DNA from: Botryosphaeria dothidea
Taxonomy: Eukaryota > Ascomycota > Dothideomycetes > Botryosphaeriales > Botryosphaeriaceae
DNA length: 64,000 bases
Direction: 5' to 3'
Assembly: GCA_011503125.2 (NCBI GenBank)
Contig: WWBZ02000007.1
Location: forward strand, 1 to 64,000
In this document: one piece after another, positions 58,295 to 64,000 of the stretch
Numbering within the stretch: position 1 is the first letter of the stretch
Layout of the letters: each line of letters begins with the position of its first letter
Translations under genes and position numbers: made by a program
The notes under the pieces: model-generated
The model's database searches: none
Told to the model about the DNA's origin: nothing
The model's input: only the letters and a program-made list of their open reading frames with translations

Positions 58295-59372
58295 TCTAGT
58301 AAATTTAGAGGTAAAAATCGAGCCGCGGTTAGATACGAAGTCGTCGGGTAAGCCATGTAGTCGAAAAACGTAGTCTCGATAAAGCTTAGCAAGCTCTATC
58401 GAATCGAGGGTTATTTAGCAAGGGATAAAGTAGGCTATTTTAGTTAGTCGATCTACGACTACTAGTATAGCATCGAACGAGTTAGACGTTAGAAGTCCCG
58501 TAATTAAATTAAGAGAAACGGATTACCAGCGGCGTTATAGCACTTCAAGGGGTTTTAAATATCTATAGGGGGTATATCGAGCGGGTTTAATTCTTTGGCA
58601 GGTCTTATAGTTTCGTATAAAACGAGCTACTATCTAGCGTAGACCTGGCTACCAGAAATTACGAGTAACGAGTTTAAATATTACTACTTGGCCTAGGTGT
58701 CTAGTAGCCGGATACGAGTATCGAGAGCTAATAATCCTTTAGCGGAGGCTTAGATCTTTAGGAATATAGATAAGTCTATTAACTAGTAAGAGACCATCGT
58801 TATCCTTAGAATATGCGCCTAAATCTACCTTAGGATGTCGAAGTACGTAGGTATCGAGTACGGTAAGGATCTCTTGTCTAAGAGTATCCTCATCGAGTAC
58901 TAAGCGAATTTCACTAGCCAGAGACGGTTCTAGCCTAGCGATCAAATGGCGAGTAGAAATAAGGGTCGAAATTTCGAATTTTTTAGAGGTAAGGATCGTA
59001 GTAGGGGGTAGGCGCCCCTCTCGAGTAGGGAGGTCTCTTAACCGTCTTGTTAACGTATCCGCGCGTTAATTCTTAGTTCCTAGGCGGTAGACGATCTTAA
59101 AGTCGAGTTCTAAGAGTTTAATTGCCTAGCGTACTTGCCGACGGTTTAAGATTTGCTTAGAGGCAAAGCTAGTTAAATTCGAGTAGTCTATAAGAACGAG
59201 GAGTGGCGAGGAGAGGTTAATAACGAGGGAACGGTATTCCTTTAGGGCTTCTATAATAGCTAAGAGTTTCTTATCCCCGATACCGTAGTTCTACTCTACG
59301 GAGGTTATTTTCCGAGAGTAGTAGGCGATAGAATATAGGATTCTTCTACCATTATTATAGGTTACCTATTAG
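58295..59372 (-). mobile_element. Gypsy-B pol fragment 3 (RNase H to integrase)
   Basis: Minus-strand counterpart of the Gypsy-B pieces at 35384 and 49209, with milder RIP. The frame at 58739-58945 includes DNDGLLLVNRLIYIPKDLSL, the linker before the integrase. Next, toward 58560, come TRHLGQVVIFKLV and YKTCQRIKPARYTP, the integrase HHCC zinc region. The end at 58295 corresponds to SKFT just after the SDRG-like site. RNase H lies toward 59300. It was cut at 59372 by LINE-B and at 58295 by the Gypsy-C LTR. Confidence 0.85.
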
Positions 59373-59373
59373 A

Positions 59374-60720
59374 ATGAACAAAAACATGACCACACCAAAA
59401 AATCGACCCCAAGCTACGGCGCCGGGAGAGGGCCCTAGGGACTCTCCTAGGCTTCGCGAGTCCCAAAACAGTACTCAAGACAACTGCAGCCGCGAAGTAG
59501 TTGATGTAGAGGACACAGGAAGAGGCGAACAGCCTCCCCCAGTGACTACCTCTACCCAGCCCTAATACACCCCCAAGAAACCGCAGAGCACCTAGTACAG
59601 CGTAGAATACGTTGAGAGAGCCTCAAAAACAGCAGACACCCTCCTCTAAGCCCTATAAACATCCGCTAGCCTCCCTTCAGTCCTCTCCAGCCAGGTGAAA
59701 AATTTTCTCGACATTACCAAGACAATCTTCCAGGATTATATTACTATCTACCAGGAGGCAGCCACTAAGGAGCCAGGCCTTAAGGATATCCTCAAAGAGG
59801 TCCAACAGGTCCAAAAGACAGTCAACCGTATCCAGGCTACCTCTACACCCACACCCAACACTCGCAGCTAGGCACAAATTACAGCCTAAGCAGCCCCGAA
59901 GCCCCCTACCCCCCCAGCCACTACTAAACTTACTCTCTACTTCCCAGAGACAGTAAATAGATAAGAAATAGCCAAGCTCTCAAATGAGGCAATTATCAGA
60001 AAGATCCAGGCAGGAAAAAGCTAGGCGTGTAAGAAAGTACTTGCTGCTAAGAAGCTCCCCAGTGGAGACGTTAGGATCTTTATACCGGATGAAGCAACCA
60101 GAACAGCCCTTCTCTAGGACCAGGAATAGACTATAGGACTAGGAAAAGAAGTCAGGCCTAACCAGCAGCTATACTCAGTGCTAGTACACAACGTCCCTCG
60201 AGAAGAAATCGACACCACAGACCCCCAAGCCATCCAAACCATCTAGGAGCAGAACCTATCTCTACACCTAGGACTACGTATCAGCAAGCTGGCCTGGCTA
60301 AAGAGGAAGCTCCCAGAGGGGAAAACTCACTCGGCTATTATCCTCAGCACTATAAACCCCGAAACCGCTAACCAGATTATTGATAAGGGGCTTATTATTA
60401 ACTTTGCTATCTATATAGCGTAGTACTATAACGCAGCCTTTACAGTAACCTAGTATTTTAAGTGCCAGGCCTACGGATATATTACCAACTATTGTAAAAA
60501 GGAGAAAAAGTGCGGACAGTGCAGCAAGGCACATAATACTAGGGACTGCCCTAAGGAAAGTATATAGTGCGCAAACTGCTCTCAAAGGCACACAGCCTAG
60601 AGCAACTCCTGCCCAGCACGTAGAGCCTACCATACTAAGGCCGCCCAGGCCCGCCTAGTAGCACTAGAAAGGCACCGGGAAGGACCCCTAATAACTAAAA
60701 CATAGCCTTAAACTAACTAG
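59374..60720 (+). pseudogene. LINE-B ORF1 relic (zinc-knuckle RNA-binding protein)
   Basis: ATG at 59374 (MNKNMTTPKNRPQATAPG). The first 63 codons are open; after that stops (TAA, TAG) recur at Gln/Trp positions. A coiled-coil-like charged region follows (about 59700-59830: DILKEVQQVQKTVNRIQ). C-terminal zinc knuckles: FKCQAYGYITNYC with two ligands lost to Tyr, then CGQCSKAHNTRDC intact, then CANCSQRHTA, between about 60455 and 60610. Confidence 0.8.
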
Positions 60721-60899
60721 TTGACCGTTGGACTAAGGAAGAGGATTAGGGAGGAGGAGCCGGTTAAGAGGGGACCAGGCAGGCTAAGAGACTTAAGCCG
60801 CCCCCCGCCTCCTAACTAAATAAGGTTCACCGGACTTAACAGCTCACAACACGCCTTAGAGGAGCCCGCGGGAACTCCCTCCTCATAGCCCACACCACT

Positions 60900-63800
60900 A
60901 GCCCCCTCGCAGCCGGACCTAGAGATGGAAGGAAGTTAATATTAGATATAGGCTCTCTCTCTATTATATAGTATAACGTCCATAAGAGTAAGGACAGGAT
61001 AATACTCCCGCTCTTTAAGGAAGTGGACCCAAAGATCCACTATATCCTAGCTATCCAGGAACCTTAGAGGAACCCGAGGGTCAAGACAACAGCAAGACAC
61101 CCTGCCTACCATATAGTTTTTCCCTAGGAGGGAGTAGCAAGAACCTGCTTCTTTATAAGCAAGGCCATTAGCCCCGACTCCTAGCAAGCAACAGTCCATT
61201 CACCAGATCTTATTATACTATCCCTCATTACTAGGACACATATAATCTACATCTATAACTACTATAATCCCCCGCCAGCCTCTTATACTAGTATAGCGCT
61301 AGAAACCCTATCTCTTCTACCGGAAGTTCTTAGAAAACCAGGGGAGCACATTCTCCTAGGGGACTTTAACCTCTACCATCCTATCTAGGGAGGTATAACC
61401 TCCCTAATATACTACACCCTAGCGGATAACCTAATTAAGATAGCTACCACAGCTAATCTTAACCTAGCCCTTCTAAGGGGTACTATTACTAGACGAGATA
61501 GTAGCAGCGAGAGTACTCTAGACCTTGTCTTTATATCACGGTAGCTAGAGGAGAGAATCCTTAGCTGTAGAGTTAGCTAGGAGCTCGAATCATCCTCTAA
61601 CCACCTACCTATCCTTACTACACTTAATTTTTCTCCTACCCCCGTAGAACTACGCCCCCTAAGGCCCTAGTAGAAGAAAGTAGACTAGAAGAGAACTAAT
61701 AATATACTCTAATTAAAGCTCGAATACTTTAAAGCAGCCCCTCTTAACACTAAAGCAGACCTAGATCACTTTACTACACTACTCCAGGAGGCCATCCAAA
61801 GGATAATCCAGGAGACCATCCTAGTAGCGAGACCCTCGCCCTAGGCCTCTATATAATGGACAAAGGAGTATTCGGACCTAGTATACTAGGCTAGAGTAGC
61901 TAGAAGGAAGTAGACGGCCATAGGGAGGGAGGAGGACTAGGTAGTATACTAAACTATTACTAATAGCAAGAAGAGGCAGATTAGAAGAGATAGAATAAAA
62001 GCATGGCGTAGAACAGTAGCTAAGATTACTTCGGACCCATCTATACTCTGGAAGCTCTCAAAGTAGGCAAGAATAAGGGTACTGGAACCTCCAGCCCCAC
62101 CTCAGTTCCTACCCCTCCAGGGAGCAGATAAACAACTATATTACGATAACCAGTCTAAGGCAGAAATCCTTACTAACCAGTTCTTCCCACCTCCCAGGGC
62201 CACCGACCTCTTAGATCTGGATAGGTGTATATACCTAGTGCCAGTAGAGATTCCCCAAGACCTTACTAAAGAGCAGGTCCTCTATACCATTAAGAAGCTT
62301 CCCCTAGACAAGGCACCAGGCCTAGATAAGATCACCAATAGGTTCCTAAAGCAATGCGCTGAGACACTAAGGGGACCCCTCACCAGGCTCTTCCAGGGAT
62401 GCCTCGTACTTAGATACCACCCTAGGCAGTTCAAAAGCTCTATTACCGTAGTCCTCAGGAAACCACAGAGGGACGACTATACCAAAGCTAAGTTATTTAG
62501 GCCGATTGCTTTACTTAATACGCTAGGGAAGCTACTTAAGAGGATTATAGCAGATAGAATCTCCTAGGCTACTAAAGTATACGGCCTGCTCCCTAATACA
62601 TAGATAGGAGCTAGGAGAAACAGATCCGCAGTAGCAGCTCTTGACCTGCTCACAGAACAGATCCATACTATCTGGGCACAAGACCCAGGGCTAGTAGCTT
62701 TAGTCCTTAGCCTGGATATCTCGGAAGCATATGACCACGTATCTTATAGAAGGCTTCTCTACAATATAAGGATGGCAAAACTCCTAGAATAGGTAGAAAG
62801 ATTTACCCGATCCTTTCTACAGGACCGTACCACTCAGCTATCCTTCGGAGACTTTACTAGTCCACCAATCTAGACCTTAACCGGGATTCCCTAGGGATCC
62901 TTACTATCGCCGATACTCTACCTATTCTTTATATCTAACCTACTTACACAGCTACGCAGGGGCAATACCTTCCCCCTTAGATTCGTCGATAATACTAATA
63001 TCCTAACCTTTAGTAGATCTATAGAATAGAACTATAGGATACTAGAGGGAGCATATTAAATTTGCGAGCACTGGGCAGCTACCTACGGGTTAGCTTTCTC
63101 GCCCGATAAGTATCACCTTATTCATTTTATAAGGAAACTAAGGAGATTTAATATGGCAGCAGGGATCCGTATCCCTGGATTTGCTGGATGCCTAGAGCCT
63201 ACAATTAAGATTCTAGGAGTCCACGTAGACAACAAGCTCAGATAGGGACCCTATATTAGGGAAACAGGAGCTAAGGCAATCAAATAGTACATATCTCTCT
63301 CTAGACTCGCGGCGTCTACCTAGGGAGCCTCATTTACTAAAGCCCGTTATATCTATACGGCCGTAGTAAGGCCAGTCCTCACCTACGGCTATAGGGTATA
63401 GCATACCCTAGAGGGAATCCCAGGGTAGAGAAAAACAACCATCCAGCCACTAAAGAAGATCTAAAACTAGTGCCTACGTACTATCTTAGGGGCGTATAAG
63501 TTAACTAGTATATAAACCTTAGAGCATAAGATAGGGATTCCCCTACTCTTACTATACCTAGACGAACTAGCACTAGCCCAGGCTATTAGAGCTAGGGATA
63601 GCCTAGTCGCGACAGTAGTAGAGGAAACTTACCAGAGTATTAAATAGATAGCTCGGGCTACTCTAAGTACTAGAGGCGCTACTAGCCCTACTAGAAGAAC
63701 CCTGCTTAGAAAAAAGGCAAACTTACTCCTTAACTACTGCCCCTCTACCTACTAGAGTCTCCCGGAGCGAACGAAGCTACGTATAGTATATAGGAATAAG

Positions 63801-64000
63801 TGGAAGGAGAGATGAATAAAGTCTACTAGCTAGGGAAGATAAGATAAGCTAGTAGCCCAAAGCATATAGTGGAACCCAAAAATTAGATAAATCCACAGCG
63901 AACTATCTAAGCCATAGAGTACACTCGCCACCCTACTACGTACAGAGTATATTAGACTAGAGGACTTCCTCTTAAGGCGCAAGGTGCTAGGGTACCCTAG
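60900..64000 (+). pseudogene. LINE-B ORF2 relic: endonuclease and reverse transcriptase
   Basis: Start uncertain; endonuclease from about 60915. YNVHKSKDRIILPLFKEVDP with AIQEP (catalytic Glu) near 60980-61065. LGDFNLYHP near 61360. The RT palm starts near 62260: LPLDKAPGLDKITNRFLKQ, then FRPIALLNTLGKLLKRIIAD, an open stretch (62238-62567). Later GIPxGSLLSPIL (Gln is a stop, about 62895). The box is FVDN (62982-62993), a loss of the second Asp that LINE-A keeps. The C-terminus continues beyond the window. Confidence 0.85.

Larger units (their letters stand above)
59373..64000 (+). mobile_element. LINE-B non-LTR retrotransposon, 3' end beyond window
   Basis: Same family as LINE-A, opposite orientation, full at the 5' end as far as can be seen. 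ORF1, then ORF2 with endonuclease and RT. Inserted in Gypsy-B. More RIP-mutated than LINE-A. Confidence 0.88.

Noticed and set aside
59677..59877. 66-codon minus-strand frame
   Set aside because: Antisense to the coiled-coil-like region of LINE-B ORF1.

Overview
This is the extreme left end of a chromosome from a filamentous ascomycete (Pezizomycotina). It opens with about 23 copies of the CCCTAA telomere repeat and continues into 64 kb of subtelomere made almost entirely of broken transposons. The fungal assignment rests on the TTAGGG-type telomere, a telomere-linked RecQ-like helicase relic next to it, Copia, chromodomain-Gypsy, Tad/I-like LINE and tRNA-headed SINE families, and pervasive repeat-induced point mutation (RIP): CpA and TpG are almost absent from many stretches, TpA is in excess, and most in-frame stops are TAG/TAA where Gln or Trp codons are expected. 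I cannot name the species. Layout: 1-140 telomere; 141-6868 a RIP-saturated helicase relic on the minus strand; 6869-9349 a small less mutated island holding the only intact non-transposon gene, a secreted protein (7868-8434, minus); 9350-21937 a LINE tail and two Gypsy-A elements in inverted orientation (9500-15536 and 15922-21932); 21938-23529 two SINEs with target-site duplications; 23530-29044 Copia-C with a perfect TSD; 29173-35383 a third SINE, a LINE-A copy (minus) and a SINE tail. From 35384 to 50959 there is a five-deep insertion stack: Gypsy-B is split by LINE-1, which is split by Copia-E, which is split by Copia-F, which is split by a solo LTR. Every junction has a TSD, and at each boundary I checked the host reading frame closes when the insert is ignored. 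Gypsy-B also took a second solo LTR (49628-50090) and a truncated LINE-2 (50157-50688). Then come Copia-D (50960-56319, minus, without a TSD), a Gypsy-C 5' end (56320-58294, minus), a second Gypsy-B piece (58295-59372, minus) and a LINE-B copy (59373 to the window end, plus). How the pieces relate: RIP load falls from the outermost to the innermost element of the stack, so it works as a relative clock; Copia-F is nearly intact (one RIP-type stop plus the solo LTR). LTR pairs of single elements differ mainly by CpA-to-TpA or TpG-to-TpA changes. All four Copia elements have, right after the 5' LTR, a primer-binding site matching the anticodon arm of initiator tRNA-Met (half-tRNA priming). The SINEs share their 3' tail with LINE-A, which suggests LINE-A machinery moves them. 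Element names (Gypsy-A, Copia-C and so on) are local labels.
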